Shown: positions 37,191 to 37,500 of the stretch, piece by piece
Numbering within the stretch: the first letter of the stretch is position 1
How the letters are laid out: each line of letters starts with the position of its first letter
Assembly: GCA_905221605.1 (NCBI GenBank)
Contig: CAJNDS010002221.1
Location: 340,001-377,500 of the forward strand
From: Symbiodinium natans
Lineage: Eukaryota > Sar > Dinophyceae > Suessiales > Symbiodiniaceae
Length of the DNA stretch: 37,500 bases
Reading direction: 5' to 3'
Notes under the pieces: model-generated
The model's input: only the letters and a program-made list of their open reading frames with translations
Told to the model about the DNA's origin: nothing
The model's database searches: none
Position numbers and translations under genes: made by a program

Positions 37191-37500
37191 CCCTAAACCC
37201 TGAACCCCAAGCTCCAAACCCCAAAACCCTAACCCCCCAGCCCTAAACCACAAACCCTAAACCCGAACCCCTAAACCAAAGCTTACAAACCACGAGGCCC
37301 AACCAGGGATCGTCAATGTGCAGCCAGCTGGACGCAGCCCGCCATGCAACCATTTTTCGTGCCCGGCGGCCCCCCGAACCTTGAGCTTTCTCTACGTGTT
37401 TAGGGTTGGGTTTAGGGTTTAATGTTCGGGTGACATTAATCACCCCCCCCCCCCCCCCCAGATTTTGTTTTGGTCTCCGGGGTTTTGAGGGTGGAGAAAA
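37191..37500. other. Decayed telomeric units and poly-C at window end
   Basis: Decayed CCCTAAA at about 37192-37275, a short TTTAGGG run at about 37398-37420 and a 17-base C run at about 37443-37459. No gene. Confidence 0.6.

Noticed and set aside
1-37500. Window as a chromosome end or single fused-telomere region
   Set aside because: Tracts alternate orientation repeatedly and are separated by unique sequence and mobile elements. Neither end of the window is a long terminal array.

Overview
The window looks like nuclear, non-coding DNA of a eukaryote whose telomere repeat is the seven-base TTTAGGG. The best guess is a dinoflagellate or close relative. The reasons are the repeat unit, the decayed LINE and algal-style transposase-like fragments, and a candidate exon with a GTGAGT donor. 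Plants, chromerids and other algae also use TTTAGGG, so the taxon is an inference. There is no bacterial-style operon, rRNA operon, convincing intact gene or CRISPR array.

Layout: the whole 37.5 kb is a mosaic of short islands of ordinary sequence, mostly 50-700 bp. They are separated by many tracts of TTTAGGG or its complement CCCTAAA, ranging from pure to heavily decayed. The two orientations are freely intermixed, so this is not a chromosome end or a single end-to-end fusion. Tract density is highest in 0.5-8.5 kb, 11.5-14 kb, 17.8-18.1 kb, 21-24.7 kb, 28.5-32.4 kb and 33.7-34.9 kb. The longest tract-poor stretches are 10.4-11.5 kb, 24.8-26.4 kb, 32.4-33.6 kb and 35.3-37.2 kb. Several tracts are homogeneous arrays of one variant unit (TTTTAGGG, TTTAGGGG, TTTGGGG, TTCAGGG, TTCAGAG). 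Extreme homopolymers (about 170 bp of nearly pure G at 29.47-29.64 kb), a GATATT microsatellite and C/CT-rich tracts complete the simple-sequence content.

Coding relics: an endonuclease fragment of a LINE-type retrotransposon (25546-25860, +); a probable second LINE piece from the start of the reverse-transcriptase region (6573-6745, -); a transposase-like pseudogene with an in-frame TGA and a frameshift (about 16796-17195, +); and a possible cellular exon (23061-23198, +). Nearly every other open frame is either a low-complexity translation of telomere-like sequence or a short unrecognised frame.

The main discovery is a set of short terminal-inverted-repeat elements (MITE-like, about 60-245 bp, at least eight families), several with exact target-site duplications. 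In five of them, from five different families, a telomeric tract lies inside the element. One tract can be compared with an uninterrupted relative elsewhere in the window (3908-4042 against 32607-32727). Two others sit inside elements still bounded by perfect duplications (4288-4548, 8 bp; 21425-21609, 4 bp). This shows directly that at least some interstitial telomeric tracts are secondary insertions or break-repair patches in pre-existing sequence, not assembly joins or fused chromosome ends.
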